NCBI RefSeq assembly: GCF_900187045.1
Contig: NZ_LT906453.1
Coordinates: forward strand, 1,984,001 to 2,048,000
DNA length: 64,000 bases
Reading direction: 5' to 3'
Source: Dermatophilus congolensis
GTDB taxonomy: Bacteria; Actinomycetota; Actinomycetes; Actinomycetales; Dermatophilaceae
The notes under the pieces are model-generated. The model was not told the origin of the DNA and did no database searches. It saw only the letters and a list, made by a program, of their open reading frames with translations. Shown piece by piece: positions 8,630-16,603 of the stretch. A program made the translations under genes and the position numbers. Each line of letters starts with the position of its first letter. Within the stretch, counting starts at the first letter, position 1.

Positions 8630-9451
8630 TCAGACTGCGTAGACGTAGCGCAGGGCGGCGTCGATTTGGGGGGATGAGGTGAAGTCGTCGATGACGACGA
8701 CGGGCACTCCTACTTCGCCTAGTGCTGCGGCGATGGCTCCTGAGGTGAGCAGTACGTCGGCTTCTTTGGCTCGGCCTCGAGCGGAGATGGTGTCGGTTGC
8801 TTCTACGCGTATGTATTTGTCCCATCCCCAGGTGGTCAGGACGCTTTCGAGTGTGTTTTTGAGGAACAGGCTGGTTCCAAGGCCGTTTCCGCAAACGGTG
8901 AGGATGAATCCTTTGCTGGGGATGGCGTTTTCGTGTGTGCTTGGGGTTTCGATCTTGGGGGTGACGGGGGTGGGTGGGGTTGGTGTGGCTGGCTGACTGG
9001 TGGGGTCTGTGGTGAGTGCGGCGTGTAGTTCGGTGGCGGTTGTTGCTGTTTCGATTGCTGCACGGCGGGTGGGGTCGGATAGGAGTCCGGCCAGTTCTGC
9101 GAGGGCTTGTTGGTGGGCGTCGCTGTCAGTGGCAGCCAGGGCGACGATGAGGGTGACGGGGTCGTTGTCGGGGTTGCCGAATTCGACGGGGTGAGTGAGT
9201 CGGATAGCGGACATGCCGGTGTGGTGGACACTGCTATCGGGGCGGGCGTGGGCGAACGCGAAGCCGGGTGCGATGACGATGTAGGGGCCGTGGGTGTCGA
9301 CGGTGGCGATCATGGCGTCGGTGTAGGCCGGGTCTGCGGTGCCGGTGGCGTTAAGGAGGGCTCCGGCCTCACTAATGGCGCAGCGCCAGTCGGGTGCGGT
9401 GATATTGACGTTGACCGCTTCGATGGGGAGGAGTTCTTTAAGGCGTGACAT
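8630..9451 (-). CDS. PTS ascorbate-family IIA-IIB fusion protein
   Basis: 273 aa in two domains. Residues 1-150 are a fructose/mannitol-type IIA domain with the phosphoryl-accepting His68 in APGFAFAHARP. A Pro/Thr-rich linker (about 150-175) leads to a IIB domain of the lactose/ascorbate type with the phosphocysteine Cys187 in TVCGNGLGTS. Phosphate should pass from HPr to His68, to Cys187, then to the sugar bound by the adjacent IIC. ATG 9451 is preceded by GGAG at suitable distance. In enteric bacteria these domains are separate (UlaC and UlaB); fused forms are known in actinobacteria and firmicutes. Confidence 0.9.
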   Translation of the reverse strand: MSRLKELLPIEAVNVNITAPDWRCAISEAGALLNATGTADPAYTDAMIATVDTHGPYIVIAPGFAFAHARPDSSVHHTGMSAIRLTHPVEFGNPDNDPVTLIVALAATDSDAHQQALAELAGLLSDPTRRAAIETATTATELHAALTTDPTSQPATPTPPTPVTPKIETPSTHENAIPSKGFILTVCGNGLGTSLFLKNTLESVLTTWGWDKYIRVEATDTISARGRAKEADVLLTSGAIAAALGEVGVPVVVIDDFTSSPQIDAALRYVYAV

Positions 9452-9578
9452 GAGGGGGTCTCCATCCGGTGAGGGATTTGCGGTTTCAGCCTACGAATCG
9501 GGCTGTTGGGGTGCGAATACTGGTGGGGGTTTATGTGAGAAGAGGAACATGTGTGGCTTGAGTCTCCGGTTGGTGCGG

Positions 9579-10331
9579 TTAGGGCGCGATGGCGGCGTGG
9601 CGGTTTTTCTTGACGGCGAGGTGCCATGCGGCTGAGGCGGCAATGAGGGCAGCTGTTGCGGCGAGGGCCGAGCGAGTGATGGCGCCGTAGAGCAGGTCGC
9701 GCAGTTCACCTCCGGAGGCGAGGACGGGTAGGGCGGTGACGATTGTTGCGGCAGCTGCGGCCAGGACGGGAAGGGCTACTACGAGTAGTGCTGCATAAGG
9801 GTGTTGGCGGGGCACGGTAGGGCCAGCGGGTGCGCGCAGCGTGAGAATGAAGGCGGCGATGGCTAGTGCGCTCAGGCCGCCTATGCCGCTGATGTATTGG
9901 GCCCATTTGTATCCGGGGAGTCCAGCGTGAGTATCGGCGAGGAGGGGAATTGTTACGGCTCCCCATCGGCCGACGTGTGTGAATTCGTCCCAGATGACGT
10001 GGGTTGCTGCACCGATAGCAGATCCGAGTGCGACCAGAGTTAGGGGTGGGCGTTGCTGGGTGAGAGCGATTCTCCGTCGTAACGGCTCGGGGGTTGCATC
10101 AACTAGAGGGTGACGAATGAGGGCCCACCAGAGGTACCAGAGCACACTGGCTGCAATGAGGTCAAAGGTGAGGATGCCGGTGAGCGTGTGGGTGGCGTCG
10201 TATGTGATGGGTATCCAGGGGATAAACAAGGGGGTGTCGGGAATCATTGCGCCGATGCTCAAAGCAGCGAAGGGGATGGGGGTGCGTAGCAGTGGCAGTA
10301 CGGCGGCGGGGTGAGCGAAGGTTACCGGCAT
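9579..10331 (-). CDS. DUF4184 family membrane protein
   Basis: 250 aa. ATG 10331 gives the typical family start MPVTFAHPAAVLPLL, so the longer open frame up to 10448 is not used. About six membrane segments follow; conserved polar motifs include IPDTPLF and THVIWDEFTH, whose Asp/His residues could bind metal as in the wider YdjM-like membrane hydrolase group. Biological role unknown. It is the last gene before the long intergenic stretch that carries the skew reversal. Confidence 0.85.
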   Translation of the reverse strand: MPVTFAHPAAVLPLLRTPIPFAALSIGAMIPDTPLFIPWIPITYDATHTLTGILTFDLIAASVLWYLWWALIRHPLVDATPEPLRRRIALTQQRPPLTLVALGSAIGAATHVIWDEFTHVGRWGAVTIPLLADTHAGLPGYKWAQYISGIGGLSALAIAAFILTLRAPAGPTVPRQHPYAALLVVALPVLAAAAATIVTALPVLASGGELRDLLYGAITRSALAATAALIAASAAWHLAVKKNRHAAIAP

Positions 10332-10900
10332 AGCAGCAGGGTAAAAGGGCACTGCGGTGTGGTTGCTGTCGGGTACCTCTGGGGATGGGCGGCGTGAGTT
10401 TATTGAAAATGATTGGTGGGCTTGGTTTTGCGTGAGAGATGTACACATGCCCGCTTTACCTGCTGTGGCTACTTAGATACTTTTTCCGTACTTCTTTTGG
10501 CGAGTTTTATGTTCATGCGCTGCACTTTTCCCTTCCTTGTGAACTAGGGCGCATTAATAAATTCACGGAAGGGGTTTGTGTTCGCTGCTAGCGGGCACGG
10601 AAAAGGATCGTTTCTGCGTGTAGTGATGTTTTGTTGCGACTGAGGAGTGTGCGGCTCCTCTCAGCACGGTGGGTCACGGTTTGGCGTCATTGATTGGTGA
10701 CCCACAACGTCAAGGGTTGTCTCACGTAAAGGGCAAGGAGACTCTCAGCTACCGCCCATCTAGCCAGGAACACGACTGCAGCCCATCGCATTACAGATAA
10801 AGAGTGTCTATATGTCTATAGGTGGATAACTATTCACATATCTGCAGGTGAGCACCGCGCAATCATGAGAGAGCACGCGACAGTCAGTCTTTTCCCAGCC
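10332..10900. other. Gene-free stretch with two small hairpins
   Basis: No convincing gene. Two inverted repeats sit side by side: 10640-10664 (CTGAGGAG against CTCCTC-T-CAG) and 10669-10705 (GTGGGTCAC against GTGACCCAC, 19-base loop). They could be part of a small RNA or just structure; no promoter-terminator pair could be assigned. Confidence 0.4.
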
Positions 10901-10907
10901 CCTTCAC

Positions 10908-10935
10908 AGTTGACATAAACAGCGCTAAAAACGAC
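10908..10935 (-). other. Candidate chromosome dimer resolution site (dif-like)
   Basis: On the minus strand the last 11 bases read TTATGTCAACT, an excellent XerD-arm match, preceded by a 6-base centre (CGCTGT) and a weaker XerC-arm (GTCGTTTTTAG). It lies where the + strand switches from G-rich (left) to C-rich (right), as expected for a replication terminus. The XerC half is poor, so this is a candidate only. Confidence 0.45.
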
Positions 10936-11029
10936 TGCGGTAGCGGGAAATCGCTTGTGTGAAAGTTTTTGCGCAACCCTGTTACACAAGATGCAAAACG
11001 GAAACAGGCAGGTCACGATCTCGTAACGA

Positions 11030-11045
11030 TGTGACTGGCGTCACA
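11030..11045. promoter_or_regulatory. CRP/GlxR-type cAMP-receptor binding site
   Basis: TGTGACTGGCGTCACA matches the TGTGA-N6-TCACA consensus perfectly and is itself a palindrome. It is centred about 70 bases upstream of the transcription start predicted from the promoter at 11072-11100, a classic position for class I activation. The downstream gene is a secreted cell-wall hydrolase; in mycobacteria and corynebacteria CRP/GlxR proteins are known to control rpf-type cell-wall hydrolase genes. Confidence 0.75.
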
Positions 11046-11071
11046 ATCGACACTCATCGACAGATAACGGA

Positions 11072-11100
11072 TTGGTTTCAATCCGGGCATGGTCTAGCTT
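11072..11100 (+). promoter_or_regulatory. Promoter for the riboswitch-NlpC/P60 transcript
   Basis: TTGGTT (-35, 11072-11077) and TAGCTT (-10, 11095-11100) are separated by exactly 17 bases. Predicted start near 11107, just before the riboswitch. Confidence 0.55.
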
Positions 11101-11130
11101 TCTTTCTGGCCGCCACCCCTGAGGCGGTCG

Positions 11131-11322
11131 CCGGAGAATGACGCTGAGTCCTACCACCATTCCCCGGCAGTACCTACACAGAAATGTGTTGGTGGTAGGA
11201 ACGGTGCACCCAATCTTGTGGACTTCCTAGAGAAGTCCTGGGGGTGAAGTGATCGGTAAACACGATCACCGGGAACCAGTGATATCCCGAACCCGACAGG
11301 TCATGCTTCGTAAGCGCCTCCT
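11131..11322 (+). promoter_or_regulatory. c-di-AMP riboswitch (ydaO-yuaA type)
   Basis: The 3' part carries the signature of the ydaO-yuaA element: GGGGGTGAAG (11239-11248), CGGGAACCAG (11270-11279), then CCCGAACCCGACAGG (11286-11300) and TTCGTAAGCG (11307-11316). GACGCTGAGTCC near 11140 starts the 5' part, and GGAG 11133-11136 can pair with CTCC 11318-11321 to close the outer stem. In actinobacteria this riboswitch class sits before rpf and NlpC/P60 cell-wall hydrolase genes and turns expression down when c-di-AMP is high. Exact borders are estimated. Confidence 0.82.
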
Positions 11323-11338
11323 GGAAAACACCACGAAA

Positions 11339-11833
11339 ATGAACAAGAATTTTGCCCCTGCGCGAATTGCCATCTCCGGACTTCTAGCCCTCGGACTTTC
11401 TGGCGGTGTAGCCGCCACGACCGCGCCGTCGCAAGCTTCCGCAGCAACCCCAGTCCCCACCCGCGTCAAAGCCGCTGGATTCTCCGCCCGCATGGGCGTC
11501 CAGGCCGTCAGCGTCGCGGCCACCAAACGCGGCACCCCCTACCGCTACGGAGCCGCTGGCCCCCGCGCATTCGACTGCTCCGGCCTCGTCCAGTGGACCT
11601 ACGCCCGCGTGGGTAAGAAGATGCCCCGCACCGCCCAAGCCCAGTACCGGGCCACCAAGCGCATAGCCCGCAGCACCGCACGCCCCGGCGACCTCGTCTT
11701 CTACGGCAGCTCCCAGAAGTACCACGTCGGCATCTACGCCGGTAACGGAAAAATGTGGCACGCCCCCCGCACCGGCCAGAACGTCAAGCTAGTCAAGGTG
11801 TACGGGTCCCCCTCATACGGCCGCGTCCGCTGA
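11339..11833 (+). CDS. Secreted NlpC/P60 peptidoglycan endopeptidase
   Basis: 164 aa. ATG 11339 is placed just after the riboswitch; earlier starts would lie within it. Residues 1-35 form a signal peptide ending PSQASA-A. The mature part is almost only an NlpC/P60 domain with catalytic Cys80 (FDCSGLVQW), His129 (KYHVGIYAG) and a third polar residue, His141. It should cut peptide stems of peptidoglycan during growth, division or resuscitation. There is no LysM, SH3 or other wall-binding domain, so it is a minimal enzyme. Expression appears to answer both cAMP (site at 11030) and c-di-AMP. Ribosome site weak. Confidence 0.9.
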   Translation: MNKNFAPARIAISGLLALGLSGGVAATTAPSQASAATPVPTRVKAAGFSARMGVQAVSVAATKRGTPYRYGAAGPRAFDCSGLVQWTYARVGKKMPRTAQAQYRATKRIARSTARPGDLVFYGSSQKYHVGIYAGNGKMWHAPRTGQNVKLVKVYGSPSYGRVR

Positions 11834-11854
11834 TAACAGCAGCACTCCCTACCG

Positions 11855-11899
11855 ATAGCTCAGGAGCGCACCGATACACCCGGTGCGCTCCTGAGCTAT
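11855..11899. terminator. Hairpin between convergent nlpC and alr
   Basis: A perfect 19-bp stem (11855-11873 with 11881-11899) with loop ATACACC. No long T-run on either side, but its place between two convergent genes suits a bidirectional terminator. Confidence 0.65.
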
Positions 11900-11926
11900 A
11901 CCCACCTGAATCAAAAACTCACAGAA

Positions 11927-13150
11927 CTACTCCCCCACATACGTGCGTCGAACCCGCCGACCAATCCCGGTAAGAACCTCATACGAGATTGTCCCCAGCG
12001 CCTGCGCCATATCATCAGCGCCAAAACACCCATCACCTGCACCACCCAGCAACACCACCTCAGTACCCATCGACTCAACCGCACCTTGCCCCAGATCAAG
12101 CAACAACTGATCCATACACACACGCCCCACCACCGGCACCGACCGTCCCGACACACACGCACGCGCCACATTCGACAGCCCCCGCCGATACCCATCGGCG
12201 TACCCCACCGGCACAGTCGCGATCACCGTCTCCCGCGGAGTCGTCCACGTCCGCCCATATGACACCGTCTCCCCCGCCGCCACGGTCTTCACAACAGAAA
12301 TAGGCGCACGCCACTGCAACACCGGTTCCACCGGCACTGAACGTACCGTCTGCACATCCGGGTAATACCCGTACGCCAAAATGCCTGGGCGCACCATCGA
12401 CCCCCACGACTGCGGATACGCCAACACGCCTCCGGAGTTCGCCGCATGCACCAGCTCAGGGAAATACCCCAACGCCTCCGCAATCTGCGGAACAGCCTCA
12501 CCAAACCGTGCGATCTGTTCCTCAGTGAACGCCACACATCCAGGCTCGGGGTCATCTGCAACAGCGAAATGCGTGAACACACCCTGCACCCGAAGATCAG
12601 GACACCTCACAGCAACATGCGCAGCCAACACCCCCGCATGCATAAACTCCACCCCCACCCGACGCATCCCCGTATCGATCTTCAACTGCACCGGCACCGG
12701 GCCATCCCAATACGACTGCTGCCCCGCCTGCCGCAACGCCGCCACCGCTGCCTGCACAGCATCCGCCTCTGCAGCTGACTGCACTGACAACACCACCCCA
12801 GCTCGCAACCCCACCTCAAGCTCACTATGAAGCGCCGGAGACATTTTGAGAATAGGTAGCTCCACACCAGCTTTGCGCAGCTCCAACCCCTCCGCGACCG
12901 TCGCCACCCCAAGCCATTCCACCAGCTTGCGTTCCTGAACAAAACGCGACACCGCCACCGCGCCGTGCCCATACGCATCGGCTTTCACCGGCAACAAAAC
13001 ACCTCGCCCCGACCCCACGTGCGAACGAATCGTACGCAAGTTCGAAGCGAGGCGATCTAGCCGAACCACAGCCCACGAAGGGCCACTCTGCCCCTCCTCC
13101 ACCACGTCGGACAGAGAAAAAGACAATGCATGTTCGGTCGAGGTATTCAC
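11927..13150 (-). CDS. alr: Alanine racemase
   Basis: 407 aa fold-type III PLP enzyme making D-alanine for peptidoglycan. The PLP-binding Lys56 lies in LPVKADAYGHG; the C-terminal barrel carries VSYGRTWTT, ATVPVGYADGYRR (catalytic Tyr region) and MDQLLLDLG. The start is GTG 13150; the first 25 residues (STEHALSFSLSDVVEEGQSG) are an unusual N-terminal extension before the domain proper. It begins 10 bases after the stop of sufT and so may be the last gene of the SUF operon, an uncommon association. Confidence 0.93.
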   Translation of the reverse strand: MNTSTEHALSFSLSDVVEEGQSGPSWAVVRLDRLASNLRTIRSHVGSGRGVLLPVKADAYGHGAVAVSRFVQERKLVEWLGVATVAEGLELRKAGVELPILKMSPALHSELEVGLRAGVVLSVQSAAEADAVQAAVAALRQAGQQSYWDGPVPVQLKIDTGMRRVGVEFMHAGVLAAHVAVRCPDLRVQGVFTHFAVADDPEPGCVAFTEEQIARFGEAVPQIAEALGYFPELVHAANSGGVLAYPQSWGSMVRPGILAYGYYPDVQTVRSVPVEPVLQWRAPISVVKTVAAGETVSYGRTWTTPRETVIATVPVGYADGYRRGLSNVARACVSGRSVPVVGRVCMDQLLLDLGQGAVESMGTEVVLLGGAGDGCFGADDMAQALGTISYEVLTGIGRRVRRTYVGE

Positions 13151-13160
13151 CCCGGAATCA

Positions 13161-13544
13161 TCACACGTTGAACCCTAGAGCGCGCAGTTGCTCCCGGCCA
13201 TCCTCGGTGATCTTGTCCGGGCCCCACGGCGGCATCCACACCCAGTTAATACGGTGATCGTCAACAATTCCGCTCAGCGCCATAGCAGTCTGCTCTTCAA
13301 TGACATCCGTAAGCGGGCATGCCGCACTCGTCAACGTCATATCAATCGTGGCTCGACGCTCACCATCAACAACAACGCCGTACACCAAGCCAAGATCGAC
13401 CACATTGATACCCAGCTCAGGGTCAACCACATCACGCATGGCTTCTTCTACATCAGCCGATGTTGGCAGCGATGTCACCGCAGGCTTGTCCTCATACGGA
13501 TTCGCGTCTGTGGTCTCATCACCAGATGGGCTGGTTTCACTCAT
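13161..13544 (-). CDS. sufT: SufT, MIP18/DUF59-type Fe-S assembly factor
   Basis: 127 aa. The DUF59 domain (VEEAMRDVVDPELGINVVDL, then SAACPLTDVIEEQ with the conserved Cys, then WMPPWGPDKIT) follows a polar N-terminal tail of about 28 residues. SufT helps in maturation of Fe-S proteins under iron-sulfur demand. It sits downstream of sufU in the usual actinobacterial order. Confidence 0.93.
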   Translation of the reverse strand: MSETSPSGDETTDANPYEDKPAVTSLPTSADVEEAMRDVVDPELGINVVDLGLVYGVVVDGERRATIDMTLTSAACPLTDVIEEQTAMALSGIVDDHRINWVWMPPWGPDKITEDGREQLRALGFNV

Positions 13545-13617
13545 ATATGTCTCCTGATAGGACGGCGCCCAACGCGCCAGTAACCCCTGTGTCTATTTCA
13601 CAGCCCGAAGCTGCCGG

Positions 13618-14073
13618 TCAGCAATCGATAGATCCACCGGCACGAGCAACAGCATCAGTGAACGCCGACCACGACAAAAGGGCACACTTCACCCGCGCCG
13701 GATACTGAGAAACCCCAGCGAACGCGACACCATCCCCGATGGTCTCCTCATCCCCTGCATCTTTACCCCGGCTGGTCAGCATCGCCTTCATCGCCTCATA
13801 GGTGTGCATCGCCTCACCCAGCGGGTGCCCAATAATCTCCTGCGCCAGCACAGAAGCCGACGCCACCGAAATCGAACACCCCTGCGCGTCATAGGAGACG
13901 TCCTGCACCGTAGCTTCGGCACCCTTCTCCGCGTTCAACAAGTGAACCCGCAGCGTGATCTCATCACCACAGCTGGTGTTGACGTGATGCACCTCCGCAC
14001 CAAACGGAGCACGCAACCCCGCATGCTGCGGATGTTTACTGTGATCAAGGATCAATTCCTGATACATGTCCAT
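13618..14073 (-). CDS. sufU: SufU, Zn-dependent sulfur acceptor of SufS
   Basis: 151 aa NifU/SufU-type protein. The three conserved Cys are seen in NTSCGDEITL, AQGCSISVASASV and RVKCALLSW; the GRKDAGDEE-like insert (SRGKDAGDEETIGDG) places it with Gram-positive SufU, which accepts persulfide sulfur from SufS. The ATG overlaps the sufS stop by one base (TAATG), so translation is coupled. Confidence 0.94.
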   Translation of the reverse strand: MDMYQELILDHSKHPQHAGLRAPFGAEVHHVNTSCGDEITLRVHLLNAEKGAEATVQDVSYDAQGCSISVASASVLAQEIIGHPLGEAMHTYEAMKAMLTSRGKDAGDEETIGDGVAFAGVSQYPARVKCALLSWSAFTDAVARAGGSIDC

Positions 14074-15374
14074 TACAGGCTCACCCCGAAAATCGACGGG
14101 ATCCGATCCAAAGCCGCCGCCCAGGCATCAATCTCGTCATGAGTGGTGTACACAGAAAAACTGGCCCGCGTGCTAGCCGTAATACCCAGCTTGCGGTGCA
14201 GCGGCCCTGCACAGTGGTGACCGCTACGCACAGCGACACCGGAATCATCAAGAATCTGCGCCACGTCATGCGGATGCACATCTTTAACCGTAAAAGCCAA
14301 CGCACCAACACGCTCAGAGGCTTCCAACGGCCCCAGCACCGTCATCCACGGACGCTGTGCCGCAACCTCAAGCGCATGCTCCATCAACTCCTGATCATGG
14401 GCCTCAACCTTGTCCATACCCAGATCACAGAGATAACGAGCAGCAGCAGCCAGTGCAATGCTCTGCGAGACCACTGGCGTACCTGCTTCAAAACGGGTCG
14501 GCGGAGGAAGGTACGTCGTCTTCTCCATCCGCACGAGCTCAATCATTGACCCGCCCGTGGTGTATGGCGGCATCGCAGCCAACAGCTCACGCCTACCCCA
14601 CAGCACGCCAATCCCAAGCGGGCCAAGCATTTTGTGACCGGTAAAAGCAACGAAATCCGCACCCAGAGAGCGCACATCGACCGCCATATGTGGCACTGAC
14701 TGCGCCGCATCCACGAGCACCAACGCCCCCACGGCATGCGCCTTAGCCACTACCGCAGCGACGTCGTTACGGGTGGCAAGCACGTTCGACACCTGGGTCA
14801 GAGAAACCAGTTTGGTCCTCTCGTTGAGCACCTCATCCCAGGCTTCATCAGGGATTCTTCCGGAAGCATCGAACGTCACCCACCGCAGTCTGGCCCCTGT
14901 GCGGCGGCACAACTCCTGCCACGGGACAAGGTTTGCGTGATGTTCCATCTCGGTGATGACGATTTCGTCCCCGGGGCCCACACGCAACCGCGCAGCTAAC
15001 GACTCCTCGACACCATCAAGGGCTCCAGGCGCAACCGCGTTCGACAACGCATAGGCAACGAGATTGATCGACTCTGTCGCATTCCGCGTGAAAACAATCT
15101 CGTCGACCTCAGCGCCCACGAAACCGGCGATCGTTGCGCGTGCCTGCTCGTAGGCCTCTGTTGCCTCTTCAGCGATAGCGTGCGCCCCGCGATGCACCGC
15201 GGCATGGTAGTGCGCGTAATAGTCGCTCTCGGCGTCGATAACGACCTGGGGCTTAAGCGACGTCGCTCCCGAGTCCAGGTACACCAGCTGGCGGCCACCG
15301 CGGACTGTCCGCGCCAATTCCGGAAAATCAGCTCGGATACGCGCAAGATCATCCTGCGTGAACGTGCTGGTCAT
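14073..15374 (-). CDS. sufS: SufS cysteine desulfurase
   Basis: 433 aa group II PLP cysteine desulfurase that frees sulfur from cysteine as enzyme persulfide. PLP-Lys248 is in AFTGHKMLGPLG and the persulfide Cys388 in VRSGHHCAGPLH. ATG 15374 is used: it gives the family start (DDLARIRADFPEL) and has GGAGGT upstream; ten extra upstream codons are open but not conserved. Confidence 0.95.
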   Translation of the reverse strand: MTSTFTQDDLARIRADFPELARTVRGGRQLVYLDSGATSLKPQVVIDAESDYYAHYHAAVHRGAHAIAEEATEAYEQARATIAGFVGAEVDEIVFTRNATESINLVAYALSNAVAPGALDGVEESLAARLRVGPGDEIVITEMEHHANLVPWQELCRRTGARLRWVTFDASGRIPDEAWDEVLNERTKLVSLTQVSNVLATRNDVAAVVAKAHAVGALVLVDAAQSVPHMAVDVRSLGADFVAFTGHKMLGPLGIGVLWGRRELLAAMPPYTTGGSMIELVRMEKTTYLPPPTRFEAGTPVVSQSIALAAAARYLCDLGMDKVEAHDQELMEHALEVAAQRPWMTVLGPLEASERVGALAFTVKDVHPHDVAQILDDSGVAVRSGHHCAGPLHRKLGITASTRASFSVYTTHDEIDAWAAALDRIPSIFGVSL

Positions 15375-15434
15375 GTGACCTCCGTGAGGAATTGGTACCG
15401 GCAAGGCATGCCTTGCCGGTACAGGAAAAAGCGA

Positions 15435-16193
15435 TCAGGCGTTCGCGTTAACGAAACGGTCGTAACCGTTCGCTTCCAGCTCCTCCGCCAGTTCCGGGCC
15501 GCCGTGCTCAACAAAACGTCCCTTGACGAATACGTGCACATAGTCCGGCTTGATGTACCGCAAAATGCGGGTGTAGTGCGTGATGAGCAACGTGCCCATC
15601 TCATTAGCTTCAGCGGCACGGTTCACGCCTTCAGAAACAATGCGCAGCGCGTCAATATCCAAGCCCGAGTCAGTCTCGTCAAGAATGGCCATCTTCGGCT
15701 TCAACAATTCAAGCTGCAGTATCTCGTGACGCTTCTTTTCACCGCCGGAGAACCCGGAGTTGATGTCACGCTCAGCGAAGGCCGGGTCCATCTGCAACCG
15801 TGCCATCGCCTCCTTGACCTCTTTAACCCAGGTGCGCAGCTTCGGTGCCTGACCGTCAATAGCAGTCTTGGAGGTACGCAGGAAGTTACTCACCGACACA
15901 CCCGGCACCTCGACCGGGTACTGCATCGCAAGGAAAACGCCCGCCTTAGCGCGCTCGTCAACACTCATCGCCAGCACGTCTTCGCCATCGAGAGTGACCG
16001 ACCCGCCGATCACGTTGTACTTCGGGTGCCCGGCCAGCGAGTACGCCAACGTGGACTTTCCGGAACCGTTCGGTCCCATCACAGCGTGCGTCTCACCAGA
16101 GTTAATGGTGAGGTCAACGCCTTTAAGGATCTCTTTGGGGCCGCTCTCGGTGTCAACCGAGACGCGCAATCCTTCAATCTTGAGAGTGGACAT
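15435..16193 (-). CDS. sufC: SufC ATPase of the SufBCD scaffold
   Basis: 252 aa ABC-type ATPase. Walker A GPNGSGKST, the SUF-specific signature FSGGEKKRHEILQ and Walker B LDETDSGLDID are all present. It drives the SufBCD scaffold on which clusters are built. ATG 16193 has GAGGAGAG just upstream and gives the normal length; the frame continues upstream without conserved sequence. A small hairpin lies in the 77-base gap after the Rieske gene. Confidence 0.96.
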   Translation of the reverse strand: MSTLKIEGLRVSVDTESGPKEILKGVDLTINSGETHAVMGPNGSGKSTLAYSLAGHPKYNVIGGSVTLDGEDVLAMSVDERAKAGVFLAMQYPVEVPGVSVSNFLRTSKTAIDGQAPKLRTWVKEVKEAMARLQMDPAFAERDINSGFSGGEKKRHEILQLELLKPKMAILDETDSGLDIDALRIVSEGVNRAAEANEMGTLLITHYTRILRYIKPDYVHVFVKGRFVEHGGPELAEELEANGYDRFVNANA

Positions 16194-16270
16194 TTCGCGG
16201 ATCTCTCCTCGCGTGTGCAAGTTCGGAAGTTCAAAAGGTGCGTCCCCGCATGTGCTGGGGAACACGGAAA

Positions 16271-16603
16271 TCAAGCGTTGATGCGGCGGGTGGGGTCGAC
16301 GTACACGTTCTCGTCCATCACCCGAACCGCATACACGCCCACCGGCGCGAACGCGGGAGGGCACTGCGGCTGGCCCGAGCGCAGGTCGAAGCGGGCGCCG
16401 TGAAGCCAGCACTCGACCTCGCAGCCCTCAACATCGCCCTCAGCGAGGCTGACCGCGCCGTGCGTGCACAGCTCATCAATCGCATGCACCTGGCCGTCTT
16501 CGTCGCGGACGATTGCCATGCGCACGTCACCGACCACTGCCGGTGCGCCACCGACTTCGGGTAGGTCCGCCACTGCGCAGACAAGCTCGAACGCCTCGCT
16601 CAT
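16271..16603 (-). CDS. Rieske-type [2Fe-2S] ferredoxin of the SUF operon
   Basis: 110 aa single Rieske domain. Cluster ligands appear in DELCTHGAVSL and VECWLHGARFD (Cys-His pairs). Such 'non-heme iron oxygenase ferredoxin subunit' proteins are a fixed member of actinobacterial suf operons between sufD and sufC; electron transfer to cluster assembly or repair is inferred. Its ATG overlaps the sufD stop by four bases (ATGA). Confidence 0.93.
   Translation of the reverse strand: MSEAFELVCAVADLPEVGGAPAVVGDVRMAIVRDEDGQVHAIDELCTHGAVSLAEGDVEGCEVECWLHGARFDLRSGQPQCPPAFAPVGVYAVRVMDENVYVDPTRRINA

Noticed and set aside
10834-11016. 60-codon open frame on the minus strand in the terminus gap
   Set aside because: No ribosome site, no protein-like pattern, and it overlaps the dif-like site.
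16239-16267. Single sequence between the Rieske gene and sufC that looks like a type I-E CRISPR repeat on the minus strand (GTGTTCCCC...GGGGAC)
   Set aside because: Only one copy, no spacers and no cas genes; better seen as a chance or processing hairpin inside the suf operon.
15180-16403. Long open frame (407 codons) on the + strand opposite sufS/sufC
   Set aside because: Lies antisense to two strongly conserved genes, with composition set by their codon bias and no family likeness.
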